Assembly (NCBI GenBank): GCA_963921195.1
Contig: OY992541.1
Coordinates: 14,612,644-14,676,643, forward strand
DNA: 64,000 bases
Direction: 5' to 3'
Origin: Pegoplata infirma
Lineage: Eukaryota > Arthropoda > Insecta > Diptera > Anthomyiidae
Shown: positions 21,526 to 33,811 of the stretch, one piece after another
How the letters are laid out: the number at the start of each line of letters is the position of its first letter
Position numbering within the stretch: the stretch's first letter is position 1
Translations under genes and position numbers: made by a program
Notes under the pieces: generated by a model
Databases searched by the model: none
The model's input: the letters and a program-made list of their open reading frames with translations, nothing else
Told to the model about the DNA's origin: nothing

Positions 21526-23165
21526 AATATATATATAAGGATGTATAACTTAACATTTTCTTTTATATAATTTTATATATAAAAAAAATACGAAGTGTAA
21601 ATATATCGTGAACCTATATTCAAAATATGCCAACTCAAATTTGACCGAAATGAGTTTCCGATGGCAAATAGCTCCCCTATGTAATACCTATCTGTCATAA
21701 AAATTTCAGAGCAAAAAAATAATTTGTTGTCGTTTTACATCAATTTTTGTTATTCTGCTAACTCAAAGTACATATTTTTTTGGTGAAAATAAATGCCAAC
21801 TCCCATTGTAAATTTCCAAAAATTTTTCAAAAAATTTTTTTAAAAAAATTTGATCATATATCTTATTGCATTTGCCATGCTGAACACGAATCTTGTAAAT
21901 ATTTTGATATCTAATGACTGGTTCTCGAGATATTGCCATTTTGAAAATATCGGTAAATAGTGTTTGCAAAAAAAAATTGCTTTTATTTATGTAACTTTCA
22001 AACTATTTATCAGATTGAAACATTATGAGTGGGGCAAATAAAGTCAATGATATAAGCTTTCAAAATAGCTAGTTTGGAGTGACCCTTTTACAATACAGCG
22101 TGAGTTACAGAGCGCCAAAGTTGACCACCTTGAGATTTAAAGGCTTTCGGAGCTAGTAACTTTTAAAAATATGCATAGATTTTTAATTTTTTTTTCAGTT
22201 TTTGTAATTACCGTACTAAGGATAACAAAAACCAAAAAAAAAAAAAATTATAAAAATTTTTCAAAAAAAGATGTATTTTTATTTTCCGACAAAATATGCC
22301 AACTCTAAAAAAATATTTGTTTTTTGTGATAGTAATAAATGCCAACTCTGAAAAATACGCAAACAATTGCAAAATATAAAATTTTTGGCATGTGTAAAAA
22401 TTGTTTAGAATATTTAAACCATCTTATGGAAGGTTCATTGATTTTTGTTACAATAATATGCGAAATAACTAGTTTTTTAGTTCTCCTGAACAGTAAGCTT
22501 TTTCGAGTTGGCATTTATTGAATATAGTTCGACGATATATAATCTTATATGATAGCAAAACAATTTACGTATAAATTTATGCAATAATATATGTTTATAT
22601 AAAAATAAGTAAAATTATATATAATCTTTTTTACTCGGGAATGTATGAAATCGGATTACGTTTTATGTACAACGTGTGATTACATCTACCATTTATATTA
22701 ATACTATATTATGAACAATATAATTAGATATGATTTTATATGGCATGATTTAAAAAAATTGGAAAATTTCAAAGTCAGATATAATTTTATACTTTGACAC
22801 ATATATTTTTATATGGTTTTATGAAAACATATAAAATAAGATACATTTATATAAATTCTTTTTTACTCGGGTTCCTTAAAAATACTTTTAAAAGACTTTG
22901 CCATCTTTGGGCCTCTTTTTTATAAAAATAGTGTAAGAAAAATTGTTCTTTTTTTCTCGAAACTTATTTTTTTTTTGTTTAAAATGTACTAAATAAAATT
23001 TGTGTGGTGTTAATAAACATTATAATTTATAAATAGTGCAATCACATTCATATATTATATATTCATATATTTTATATATTTTTTTTTACCAAAAATTTGG
23101 GTTTTTTAGTTTTTGCGGCAATTCCCGGGATCCCGGGAAATTTAAAAACGAATCCCGCTTTCCCG
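21526..23165. other. AT-rich intron 1 DNA with decayed repeats
   Basis: This contains ATATAATT-type repeats, an inverted pair around GCCAACTC (about 21628 and 22510, possibly a ~0.9-kb element), two TACTCGGG motifs (22641 and 22872) and CCCGGGA-rich sequence near 23120-23185. No coding segment is recognised. Confidence 0.45.
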
Positions 23166-24245
23166 GGAAATGAAAAAGTCCGGGAAAAGAAAAACTCTAG
23201 CCTCAAAAGCAATCTGTCATTTTCTGTCTATCTGTCTGTTCCGCAATCAGGGGAGAACGGCTGAACCGATTTTCATGAAATTTTCACCGCAGATAGCACT
23301 AACCAAGGCGGGAACTATAGGCCATAAGAGAAAGAGATCGGAGAAAGGGGCGTAAAATGCCACGCTCCTTTTTATTTTATTTAACGTTATTCTGCCTTTT
23401 CCGTAATAACACGTAAACGGCTGAACCGATTTTAATGTAATTTTTAACACAGATATTACTAACCGATTCGGAAACTATGACCCACAATAGAGGGCGATCG
23501 CCCCTTAGTATTACATTGAAAGTAATTTCTGCCTTTTCCGCAATCACACTTAAACGGCTGAACCGATTTTCATGAAATTTTTACAACAGATAGTACTAAC
23601 CGAGGCTTAAACTAACGCTACGCCCCTTTTATTTTATTAAACGTTGTTTCTGTCTTTTCCGCAATCTCTCTTTAACGGCTCTCCCGATTTCCATGAAATT
23701 TTCACTACAAATCCTACCAACCGAGTCGAGAACTATAGGCCATAGAATATAGCGATCAGAGAATGGTGCGTAAAATGCGACACCCCTGTTTTTATTGAAC
23801 GGTATTTTTGCCTGTTCCTTTATTACGCATAAAGGGCTGAACCGATTTTAATGAAATCTTTATGGCAGATAGTAATAACTGAGGCGGGAGCTATGGGTTA
23901 GAAAATAGAGCAATCGGACAAAGGGGCGTAAAATGCCACGCCCCTTTTCATTTTATTGAACGTTATTTCTGCATGTTCTGTAATCACGGCTGAAACAATT
24001 TTAATGAACTTTTTACCACAGGTAGTAATAACCGAGGCGGGAATTATCCCTATTAATATTATAAATCTGAGTGTTGGTTTGTCTGTCTGTCCGTTCCGCA
24101 ATCAGAGGAGAACGGCTGAACCGATTTTCATGAAATTTTCACCACAGATAGTGCTAACCGAGGGAACTATAGGCCATAAGCGACCACGATCGGACAAAGG
24201 GGCGTAAAATGTCACGCCCCTTTTTAATTTATGGAACTTTATTTT
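23166..24245 (-). repeat. inverse-orientation ~162-bp repeat units
   Basis: These units read as the reverse complement of those at 18121-20320: AACGGCTGAACCGATTTTCA, then AACTATAGGCCATA and GGGGCGTAAAATGCCACGCC. Two TGTCTGTCTGTCCGTTCCGC tail segments (near 23225 and 24080) mark the ends of two copies. The second copy (tail at about 24050) extends right and is interrupted by the hAT and hairpin elements, resuming at 28938-29291 and 33812-34272. Confidence 0.7.
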
Positions 24246-24379
24246 TCCTCTTTAATTAATTTTTTTAATTAATTAGCTTTTTCTTCGATTTTACAATTGA
24301 ATTGCAAAAAAGGGATATGTTATTCCTTCTATAGCATATTTGGGAATAAAATTATGCTTATTAATAAACAAAACATTAA

Positions 24380-24508
24380 CCCCCAGTTTCTGTAATACGA
24401 ACGTCATTCGTCTGCGACGAATTTGCATGTATTTTGTTTTTGTTACAATAGCAAAATACACACAAATTCATCACGAACGAATGACGTTCGTGTTACAGAA
24501 ACTAGGGG
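24380..24508. mobile_element. 129-bp MITE with TAA duplication (PIF/Harbinger-like)
   Basis: Inverted ends CCCCCAGTTTCTGTAA and TTACAGAAACTAGGGG surround a short core with ACGAACGTCATTCGT in both arms. TAA flanks both sides (24477... not used; sites are 24377-24379 and 24509-24511). A 3-bp TWA duplication is typical of PIF/Harbinger. The paralogous hAT at about 54965-54985 lacks the insertion. Confidence 0.75.
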
Positions 24509-24769
24509 TAAAATAAAACAAATCTTCATAAATTTGACAAAAATATGCTTCCGAAAATTTCGAATGTCGGTACATATTAATACACCCAAAAAATTATGCT
24601 AGTAAAATCAACTGAAAATATCAGTTAAAATAACTACTTTGTAAGTTGTTTTGGGGTAAACTACTTTTTCAGTTAAATCAACTAACAAGGTTAGTAATTT
24701 TAACTGACAGAAACAACTGACTTATGTAGTAAAAACTACTTACATTTGTAGTAAAAACAACTAACATGT

Positions 24770-27327
24770 CGTCAGGTTATTATTGTTTTAGACTATACGC
24801 CATCAACTCGGTTTTGAGAAAAACGATAAAATAGGTTTACAATCATTTTTCTCAAAAAATACTCGATAGATTTGTTTTTAATGCTCCTAATCGATTGCTT
24901 TATATGTTTTTAACAAAACTATACATTTTTATACCTATACATTAGAGTGTCCCTTATTTTGGAAATGTTGGAAATCTTGAGACGGTACCCGCTCATTTTT
25001 TTCCTTTTGACTTAAAAATAACTCAGGAAAAATTTTACGCCCCTAGGACCACGCCTTCCCTACGCGACGGGCCCTTAAAGAGCGGGGCCTAAAAAATCAT
25101 TTTTCCATACAAACCAAAAAATTTTTTTTTTGATTTTTAATTTTTTTGTTATTATTTATTATATTACTTGGTTTGCTTATTCACAACAAAAAATTTGATT
25201 TTGGTGGGATAAGTCTCTCAGCGCTAAAAAATTTTTCGCAAAAAAAAATTTTGAGCCGCCGGGGTCCTACAGTAAAAAATTTTTAAAAAATATTTTTTTT
25301 TAGTTTTGACCAGCAACGGTTTTAGCTGCTATGTTGCTTTAAATGATATATATTCATAAAAAAATATTTTTTGTATCTGTGACATCTTAATCGTGTTCTA
25401 AAAAAGGGTAAAAAATGCATTGATGATTTTTTTCGATACACGATAAAAATGTCACAAATATGAATAATATTTTTTTTGGAATATATATCATTAAAAACAA
25501 CATAAAAACTAAAACCATTGCTTTTCAAAACTAAAAAAAAATATTTTTTAAAAATTTTTTACCGTAGGATTCCTACGGCTCAAAATTTTTTTTTTCGAAA
25601 AAGATAAAGATGTCACAGATATGAATAATTTTTTTTTTGGAATATATATCATTTAAAGCAACATAGCAGCTAAAACCGTTGCTGGTCAAAACTAAAAAAA
25701 AATATTTTTTAAAAATTTTTTACTGTAGGACCCCGGCCGCCCAAATTTTTTTTTTGCGAAAAATTTTTTAGCGCTGAAAGACTTATCCCTCCAAAATCAA
25801 ATTTTTTGTCGTGAATAAGCAAACCAAGTAATATAATAATTAATAACAAAAAAATTAAAAATCAAAAAAAAATTTTTTTGGTTTGTATGGAAAAATGATT
25901 TTTTAGGCCCCGCTCTTTAAGGCCCCGTCGCGTAGGGAAGGCGTGGTCCTAGGGGCGTAAAATTTTTCCTGAGTTATTTTTAAGTCAAAAGGAAAAAAAT
26001 GAGCGGGTACCGTCTCAAGATTTCCAACATTTCCAAAATAAGGGACACTCTACTATACATGCAATAAATAAAAAGTTTTAATGGTTTTACTAAAATAACA
26101 TTTTGTCGTTTTGTGCTCTACACTCAGAAAATTATGTAAGTTACTACATGTTAGTTGTTTGTATATTTTACAGTAGTTAGTAGTTTTCAACTACAAAGTC
26201 AGTTATTTTTGTATGAAAAATATCAAATAACTATTTTTGTTAGTTATTTTAAGTCGTTTTTTTGAATAACTACCAAAAAAGTACTGTAATGTAGTAACAG
26301 TTATTTAAAGTAGTTAATTTTATTTTTTTTATCTCTGAAAAATTTTCAAAGTTTTTTTCTAAAAAAAAAAAAATCGTTTTTTTATTTTTCACAACTTTAA
26401 AAAAATTTGTTTTTTTATTTTTCACAACTTTAAAAAAATTCGTTTTTTTATTTTTCACAACTTTAAAAAAAAAGAAAAAAAAAACTTGGAAAAAATTTGG
26501 TCTTCATTTTTTTTTCTGAAAAATTTTTTGAAAAAAAATATATATTGTTTATTTTAATTTTACTACATTTTAGTTGTTTTGACTACAAATGTTAGTAATT
26601 TTTACTACACAAGTCGGTTGTTTTTTGTCAGTTAAAATAACTAACATTGTTAGTTGATTTAACTGAAAAAGTAGTTGACCCCAAAACAACTTACAAAGTA
26701 GTTATTTTAACTGACATTTTCAGTTGATTTTACTAACATAATTTTTTGAGTGTATATCAAATTTTATTTTAAAAATATGACGTTTTCTTTGATGTGGAGC
26801 ACAGTAAGTGCATGGAACAGAGACACCCTGAAAGCATAGAAATAAACTAAATTTTGTTCTGCTTCTGACACCTAATAAAACACGCCAAAAATTGACTCCC
26901 TGTAAGCATAGAAATAAACCAAATTTAGTTCTGCTTCTGACACCTAGGGAGCGCTTGCTCAAAATATGTAACAAATTGGTCTATGCAGCAAACAATAGTA
27001 AAGTATAATTTTGTTATGTTTGTATGCAAAATTTGCTCCATGTGCAAAAAATTATGATATGCAGCACAACAATGTATAATGAACCGAAAAATGTGGATAT
27101 AGCGCAAATTCGATGCTAAATATCTCAGACTCTGTACGAGATATTAAAAAATGGATTTTGGAATATAAAAGAGAATATTAATGCCATATATAATCCATTC
27201 CTAACTCATTTTTTTTCAAAAATGGCGTATAGGCTAAAACAATAATCACCTGACGATATATAATCCATTCCTAACTCATTTTTTTTTTCAAAAATGGCGT
27301 ATAGGCTAAAACAATAATCACCTGGCG
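24770..27327. mobile_element. TIR element of the CGTCAGGTGATTATTG family, nested in the composite
   Basis: The left CGTCAGGTTATTATTGTTTT, then TATACGCC, is inverted at the right as GGCGTATAGGCTAAAAC then AATAATCACCTGGCG. The right end is tandemly duplicated (70-bp period, 27186-27326). A second copy of the family is at 45907-47339. Boundaries are approximate because it overlaps the 26121 and 26752 end sequences of the surrounding composite. Confidence 0.5.
24955..26050. mobile_element. 1.1-kb palindromic MITE, TA flanked
   Basis: Inverted ends GAGTGTCCCTTATTTTGGAA lie with TA at 24953-24954 and 26051-26052. The arms pair nearly end to end, including GGCGTGGTCCTAGGGGCGTA and GGCCCCGCTCTTTAAGG. 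The spacer is near 25440-25590 and itself holds smaller inverted segments (TATATATCATTxAAA). No coding content. Confidence 0.85.
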
Positions 27328-28271
27328 ATGTAGTAAAAATAAAATAATCAACACATAATTTTATTTTTTTTTTAATTTTTCAGAAGAAAAAAATTGAATA
27401 CCAAAATTTTTACAAGTTTTTATTTTTTTTAAAGTTGTGAAAAATAAAAAAAAAATAAAAATTTATTGGAATATTTTGGAAAAAAAACTTTGAAAATTTT
27501 TCAGAGATAAAAAAATAAAATTGACTACTTTAATTAACTGTTACTACATTACAGTACTTTTTTGTTAGTTGTTCGAAAAATCGACTTAAAATAACTAACA
27601 GAAATAGTTGTTTGATATTTTTCATACAAAAACAACTGACTTTGTAGTTGAAAACAACTAACTACTGTACAATATATAAACAACTAACATGTAGTAATTT
27701 ACATAATTTTCTGAGTGTAAAGATTAAAAATAATACAATCAAGAAAATCATTAACCTTAACAAATTTAAGGTGCATTTCAGAAATTTCAAAACGTTGTGT
27801 ATAAATTTCCAAAAAAAAAATCAAAGAAATTTTCAAATACAATTTAGATTTTGTTTTTTGATTTTTTCAATTGCATTTCAGAATGTATTTGAAATTATTA
27901 CATTTTCAAATAAAGTTTAGAAATTTGGTAAAAGTGGAAATTTCTTTAATAATTTCTGAATATTTAGAAAAACAGTTTGTAAATACATCAACACTTTCCT
28001 AACAACTTTTCAGAAAATGCAAACGATATTAAAAAAATCTACAAATGCATTTCAGAAATCTTCATTTATATTTTAAAAATTTTTAATTTTATTTCACAAA
28101 ATACTAATTATGTTTTAGAAACTTCTTTATATGTTCCGAAAATTTCATTTTCTCAAATTTACATTTTAAAATTTTTTATTAAAGTTTTAAAAGTTCCCAA
28201 TTACTTATTAGAATTCTAAGAAAAAAAAATTTTAATTAAAAAGAAACTTCCTAAAACTCATTTAGACAAAC

Positions 28272-28660
28272 CATAGAGTAAAGAAGGAATAAGAGGTATT
28301 ACGGATGAAACCGCACTTCTTTTGTTAATTTTTTTTTTTAGCCGCGAACTCCGATTATCTCGGGGTAGAAACCCAGAATAATTCAAAAGGAAATTAAAAA
28401 AAAAAAGTGAAACCCCAAATACCTTTCAAAAGGAAATTGAAAAAAAAAAAATAGAAACCGAAAATACCTTTCAAAAGGAAATAAAGAAAAAAAAACGAAT
28501 GCATTTAAAAGGTAAATGAAAAAAAAAAACAAAAGAATTTTATCTATTCTATTATCTAAAATATCTATTCTATTATCTATGCTTGAGATAATCGTAGTTC
28601 GCAGTTTGGGTTTCACAAAGTTTTCACTAATCGTACCTCTGTTCCTTTCTTTACTCTATG
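28272..28660. mobile_element. 389-bp MITE with 7-bp duplication GACAAAC
   Basis: Ends are inverted CATAGAGTAAAGAAxG, with GACAAAC at 28265-28271 and 28661-28667. The uninterrupted target (TTTAGACAAACTTAAAATA) is present in the hAT paralog near 55757, confirming the boundaries. Purine-rich CCTTTCAAAAGGAAAT repeats, each followed by an A run, fill the core. Confidence 0.85.
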
Positions 28661-28937
28661 GACAAACTTTAAAATATAAATAGTTAGATGTTTCTGAAAT
28701 ATAATTGTGTTTTTGAACACAACTAGAAATTTTTCAAGTAAAAATTTATGTTTCTTCTCTTTTTACATTGATATTTAATAAAAAAAAGTTGAAAAAAGTC
28801 TAAAAAAGCTAAAAAAAAAATCCAAAAAATTTTCAAGAAAAGCTAAAAAATCCGCTTAAAGCTAAATGCTAAATTTTCCCGCGAAAAATTAAAAAACAGT
28901 TAAATCTAGCGGAGAAAAAGCTAAATTGGCAACGCTG

Positions 28938-29291
28938 GTACTGACCGAAGCTGAAACTATGGCCCCAATAGAGAGAGATCGAAAAAAGGGGCGTAAAATG
29001 CCACGCCCCTTTGTATTACATTGAAAGTTATTTCTCCCTTTTCCGCAATCACTCCAAAACAGCTAAACCGATTTTCATGAAATTTTCACCACAGACAGTA
29101 TTAACGGAGGCGAAAACTATGAGCCACCATAGAGGGCGATGGAAAAATGTGGCGTAAAATGCCACGCCCCTTTGTATTACATTAAAATTTATTTCTGCAC
29201 GTTACGTATTCACGCATAAACGGTTGAACCAATTTTAATGAAATTTTTACCACATATAGTACTGTCCGAGGCGGAAACTATGAACCACCAT
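28938..29291 (-). repeat. inverse ~162-bp repeat units between two insertions
   Basis: These units resume after the hAT copy (GTACTGACCGAAGCTGAAAC) and run to ACCACCAT, the target of the 4.5-kb hairpin. They carry AGGGGCGTAAAATGCCACGCC-type motifs. This is the central part of one element whose end is at 34272. Confidence 0.7.
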
Positions 29292-29989
29292 CAGACCTTT
29301 GAAGAATTAATTCACTTTTTGATTTGATTCGCAAAAGGATTAATTCATATTAATAAATCAAGGAATTAATTCTTGATGATTTGATTCAAAAGAATTAATT
29401 TCAACTATTTGTTGAAAGAATTAATTTTTTGTTTAATTCTTTGTTTAAATAAAGAATTAATTCACTTGATTCAAATCAAAAAAGAATTAATTCACTTGAT
29501 TCAAATCAAAAAAGAATTAATTCACTTGATTCAAATCAAAAAGAATTAATTCAATTGATTCAAATCAAAAAAAAAATGTTTTGATTCAGTTGATTTAAAC
29601 CTTTTTTTCTTAAATCAAAGTATTTACTTTACACACGCACACACATACTATAACATTTATGCTTGTGCGGTAGTAGCAAGCAAAAAGTCAAAGCAACATA
29701 ATTTTATAGTGTACATTTGTTGGCAGCGCACAAGCAGCATTTTTTAGCCTATGCCCGCATGCATAGGAATTACAAAAATGCAAGACATTGCTTTAATATA
29801 ACATTTATTATTTTGCACATATACATTAAGGGTGGGATAATGCAAGACTTTTCGATATAATGGAAATGTATGTGTATAATAAAAATGTAAATCATTGTTT
29901 TTGTGTTAAATTTAAAGTTATTTTTATGCTGAAGAGCCAAATTCGTAATTGACTAAAGCAAGAACAATATATAGAAGAGGATATTCAAA

Positions 29990-30540
29990 GTCCAAATGCA
30001 AAAAACATTTTTGCATTTCTTGAATAGGCGGGAAAAAACGGGAGTTGGGTGTGTCCAACAGTTGCACATCTCATAAAATTAGGATTTTACAGCGAAAAAT
30101 TTAGAATAAAACTTAAAAAAATTAAAAAAAATTATGAAAAAATGTATGCCCTGATTCAGTATGTCGCACGAAGTGAGTGACTAGAAATTTTGTACGTAAA
30201 ACAAAAACAAATTTGAGTTTTTTGTTTTTGTTTTACGTACAAATTTTGTAGTCACTCACGTCGACCGAGATAGCGAATCGCACAGTTAGAAAAAATTTTA
30301 CCAATAAAAAAATTAAATAAATTAAGAAAAAAAAATTACCAAAATATTTTATTTTCAATTTTCTAATTTTTTTCATAGATACGTAATTTCTTAATTTATT
30401 CTTAATTTTTTTTTTTTAATTTTTTTAAGTTTTATTATAATTTTTTCCCTGTAAAATCTCAATTTTATGAGATGCGCAACTGTTGGACACATCCAACTCC
30501 CGTTTATTCCCGACTATTCAAGAAATGCAAACATGCAAAT
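29990..30540. mobile_element. palindromic insertion in the left arm of the 4.5-kb hairpin
   Basis: TTGCATTTCTTGAATAGGCG near 30014 is inverted near 30535, and GGAGTTGGGTGTGTCCAACA pairs with its mirror at about 30480-30500. An inner palindrome around 30190-30250 pairs TTTTGTACGTAAAAC with its mirror and carries GTCACTCAC sequences. The right arm of the hairpin lacks it, so it came later. Confidence 0.6.
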
Positions 30541-30731
30541 CACTTTTGATTTAAATCAACTAGATTTAAACTTTTTTCACTTAAATCAAACACTAAAAAT
30601 GCACATTATAAAAATCTTATCATGTCTGATTGCGTTAAGTTCATTGGAACATCGTCAATTTTAAACACACGCCATCAATGAACAACACTCCAAATTGTAC
30701 AGTATTATTAAATGTGTACCTTTAGTCTAGA

Positions 30732-33359
30732 GATGGGCGCTGGTCACGTGATTCACGTGAATCACGCGTGAGAGTGAGTGATTTTCATTTCAATATCGTG
30801 ATTGTGAGTGAGCGTGATTTGAAAAAAAAAACTGAGTGAGTGATTAGTGAGTCATTAATTTTTTGCGTGAGTTTGCGTGATTAGATTTTTTGATTTGCCC
30901 ATTTTTATACCCTCCAACCACAGTATGAGGGTATACTCACTTTGTCATTCCGTTTGTAACGCATAAAAATATCGGTCGGGGACCCCATAAAGTATATGGG
31001 GCATTCCATGTGAAATCGGACACTTTGAAAAACTTTTTTTTTTAGATTTTCCCAATTTGTTTACAGTTTTTAGTACCCTTCGAAAACTCCTTCGTGGTCA
31101 ATTTTCAGATTTTTTTGATCACCCGTTCAAAAGATATTGAATATTTAAAAATTGGTAGTTTGTTCCTTTACTCAAACTTCTTTTACTCATAACTTCTTCA
31201 ATAATGGTCCAAATTTCAAATTTTTTTTTTTTTTAATTTTTGTTTTTTTAAGTACTTTCTAAAAAAAAATCCCAAAAAATTCTTAAAAGCGCTCTAGTAT
31301 GCGATTTTTAAGTTTTAAAATTTAAATCTCATTTTTGAAAATGTTTGTACTCTTCGATTTTTTTGAAAATTTTTTGTGTAAAACTTCTATCAATTCTACA
31401 AATTTTTTGCCCAGGAAGATCGTGGGATAACGATTATTACTATTTTTTAAAATTTTTTAAAAAAATTTTATTGTAATTTTCCAATCTTAAAATCATTTCT
31501 ACTGCTCCAATTTTGAAAATTTTTTGTGTAAAACTTCTATCAATTCTACAAATTTTTTGCCCAGGACGATCGTGGGATAACGATTATTACTATTTTTTAA
31601 AATTTTTTAAAAAAATTTTATTGTAATTTTCCAATCTTAAAATCATTTCTACTGCTCCAATGGTGCGTCATAGAGGGGTCCTTTATAAGACTGACCCCTA
31701 TTAATTTTTATGTCCTAACATTTCTTTGAAACAAACTAATTCCCTATCTCCAATTTCTAAGGGGGCTCCCACACAAAACGACATTTTTTAAAATTTGTTC
31801 CAACCGCTCTAACTGCCCTAATAATGCCCTTAGAGCAACAAAATGTATGACCGACCCACAATATTTTTTTAGTCCAAACATTTTTTCTGAACACACCTAC
31901 CCTCTATCTTTAACTGTTAAGGCGGTCCCCATACAATTTTTTTTATTTTTTGTAAATTTGTTTTATTTTATCAGCTTCTACCGGTCCAATGGTGCGTCCG
32001 AGAGGGGTCATTAGTGAGACCGACCCCCAATTATTTTTACCCTATAACATTTTTTCAAAACATACCTACGCCCTATCTCCACTCCCTAAGTAGGCTCCCA
32101 TACAAAATTACATTTTTATAAAATTTGCTCCAACTGTTTTTTGTATGGGAGCCTACTTAGGGAGTGGAGATATGGCGTAGGTATGTTTTGAAAAAATGTT
32201 GTAGGGTAAAAAAAAATGGGGGTCGGTCTCACTAATGACCCCTCTCGGACGCACCATTGGACCGGTAGAAGCTGAATAAATAAAACAAATTTACAAAAAA
32301 TAAAAAAAAATTGTATGGGGACCGCCTTAACAGTTAAAGATAGAGGGTAGGTGTGGTCAGAGAAAATGTTTAAACTAAAAAACTATTGTGGGTCGGTCAT
32401 ACATTTTGTTGCTCTAAGGGCACTATTAGGGCAGTTAGAGCGGTTGGAACAAATTTTAAAAAATGTCGTTTTGTGTGGGAGCCCCCTTAGATATTGGAGA
32501 TAGGGTATTAGTTTGTTCCAAGGAAATGTTAAGACGTAAAAATTAATGGGGGTCGGTCTTATAAAGGACCCCTCTATGACGCACCATTGGAGCAGTAGAA
32601 ATGATTTTAAGATTGGAAAATTACAATAAAATTTTTTCAAAAAATTTTAAAAAATAGTAATAATCGTTATCCCACGATCGTCCTGGGCAAAAAATTTGTA
32701 GAATTGATAGAAGTTTTACACAAAAAATTTTCAAAAAAATCGAAGAGTACAAACATTTTCAAAAATGAGATTTAAATTTTAAAACTTAAAAATCGCATAC
32801 TAGAGCGCTTTTAAGAATTTTTTGGGATTTTTTTTAGAAACTACGTAAAAAAACAAAAATTTTGAAAAAAAAATTTGGACCATTATTGAAGAAGTTATGA
32901 GTAAAAAAAGTTTGAGTAAAGGAACAAACTACCAATTTTTAAATATTCAATATCTTTTGAACGGGTGATCAAAAAAATCTGAAAATTGACCATGAAGGAG
33001 TTTTCGAAGGGTACTAAAAACTGTAAACAAATTGGGAAAATCTAAAAAAAAAGTTTTTCAAAGTGTCCGATTTCACATGGAATGCCCCATATACTTTATG
33101 GGGTCCCCGACCGATATTTTTATGCGTTACAAACGGAATGACAAAGTGAGTATACCCTCATACTGTGGTTGGAGGGTATAAAAATGGGCAAATCAAAAAA
33201 TCTAATCACGCAAACTCACGCAAAAAATTAATGACTCACTAATCACTCACTCAGTTTTTTTTTTCAAATCACGCTCACTCACAATCACGATATTGAAATG
33301 AAAATCACTCACTCTCACGCGTGATTCACGTGAATCACGTGACCAGCGCCCATCTCTAG
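30732..33359. repeat. inner inverted repeat with TAGAGATGGGCGC ends
   Basis: TAGAGATGGGCGCTGGTCAC is present at 30730 and inverted at 33359, followed inwards by repeated CACGTGAATCACG and GTGAGTGATT motifs. The same terminal type bounds the hAT at 43947-45202. Because the outer flanks are also palindromic here, a separate target duplication cannot be read. Confidence 0.7.
31361..31660 (+). repeat. 150-bp tandem duplication, left arm only
   Basis: Two copies (31361-31510 and 31511-31660) differ by about one base (AAGATCG against ACGATCG) in the shared region after GCCCAGG. The mirror position in the right arm (about 32590-32740) has a single copy. Confidence 0.85.
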
Positions 33360-33811
33360 ACTAAAGGTACACATTTAATAATACTGTACAATTTGGAGTG
33401 TTGTTCATTGACGGAGTGTGTTTAAAATTGACGATGTTCCAATGAACTTAACGCAATCAGACATGATAAGATTTTTATAATGTGCATTTTTAGTGTTTGA
33501 TTTAAGTGAAAAAAGTTTAAATCTAGTTGATTTAAATCAAAAGTGATTTGAATCAGTTGAGTCAAAGCAAAATGAATTAATTAAATTTAATCAAATCAAA
33601 CTGAATTAGTTCTAAAGAATTAATTCAATAAGGAATTGATTAATAATTTACAAAAATGATTTAAAAATTAAAGAATTAATTCTTTGCTATGAAATTAAGT
33701 GAATTAAAAAATGAATTAATTCTTTTCGATTAATAGAAACGGGGAACAAATTCAATTATTTTAAATCAGATTTAAGAAATTGAATAAGGGAATTAAATCT
33801 TCAAAGGTCTG

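Larger units (their letters stand above)
24583..27717. mobile_element. 3.1-kb composite TIR element, TA flanked
   Basis: The left end CACCCAAAAAATTATG and right end CATAATTTTCTGAGTG are flanked by TA (24581-24582 and 27718-27719). The empty site TTAATAAAGATT survives in the hAT copy near 55190. Two further terminal-type sequences lie inside: one starting at 26121 (CACTCAGAAAATTATG) and one ending at 26752 (CATAATTTTTTGAGTG), each also next to TA. The 24583 end pairs best with 26752, and the 26121 end pairs best with 27717. GTAGTTATTTTAACTG-type AACTA motifs are scattered throughout. A 33-bp tandem triplet (TTTTTCACAACTTT) lies at 26372-26468. Confidence 0.8.
24246..28937. mobile_element. hAT element copy 2 (CAGCGTTGCC family), left-truncated, with nested insertions
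   Basis: The sequence matches the complete copy at 54751-56025: TTAGCTTTTTCTTCGATTTT, GTTATTCCTTCTATAGC and GGTACATATTAATA on the left, and AAGATTAAAAATAATACA through AAATTGGCAACGCTG on the right. The left terminal repeat is missing. Relative to the intact copy three insertions are visible: 24380-24508, 24583-27717 and 28272-28660. Each breaks the alignment at one point and leaves a short duplication. It sits in a ~162-bp repeat element. Confidence 0.8.
29292..33811. mobile_element. 4.5-kb hAT-type hairpin element with 8-bp duplication ACCACCAT
   Basis: The ends are inverted CAGACCTTTGAAGA. ACCACCAT flanks both sides exactly (29284-29291 and 33812-33819). An 8-bp duplication is the hAT signature. 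The interior is one large palindrome: about 30540-32105 pairs with 32135-33555, with very few mismatches, around a ~30-bp loop. A 30-bp tandem repeat (GAATTAATTCACTTGATTCA) lies at 29451-29570. The left arm carries an extra palindromic segment (about 29990-30540) and a 150-bp tandem duplication absent from the right arm. There is no transposase frame. Confidence 0.85.
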
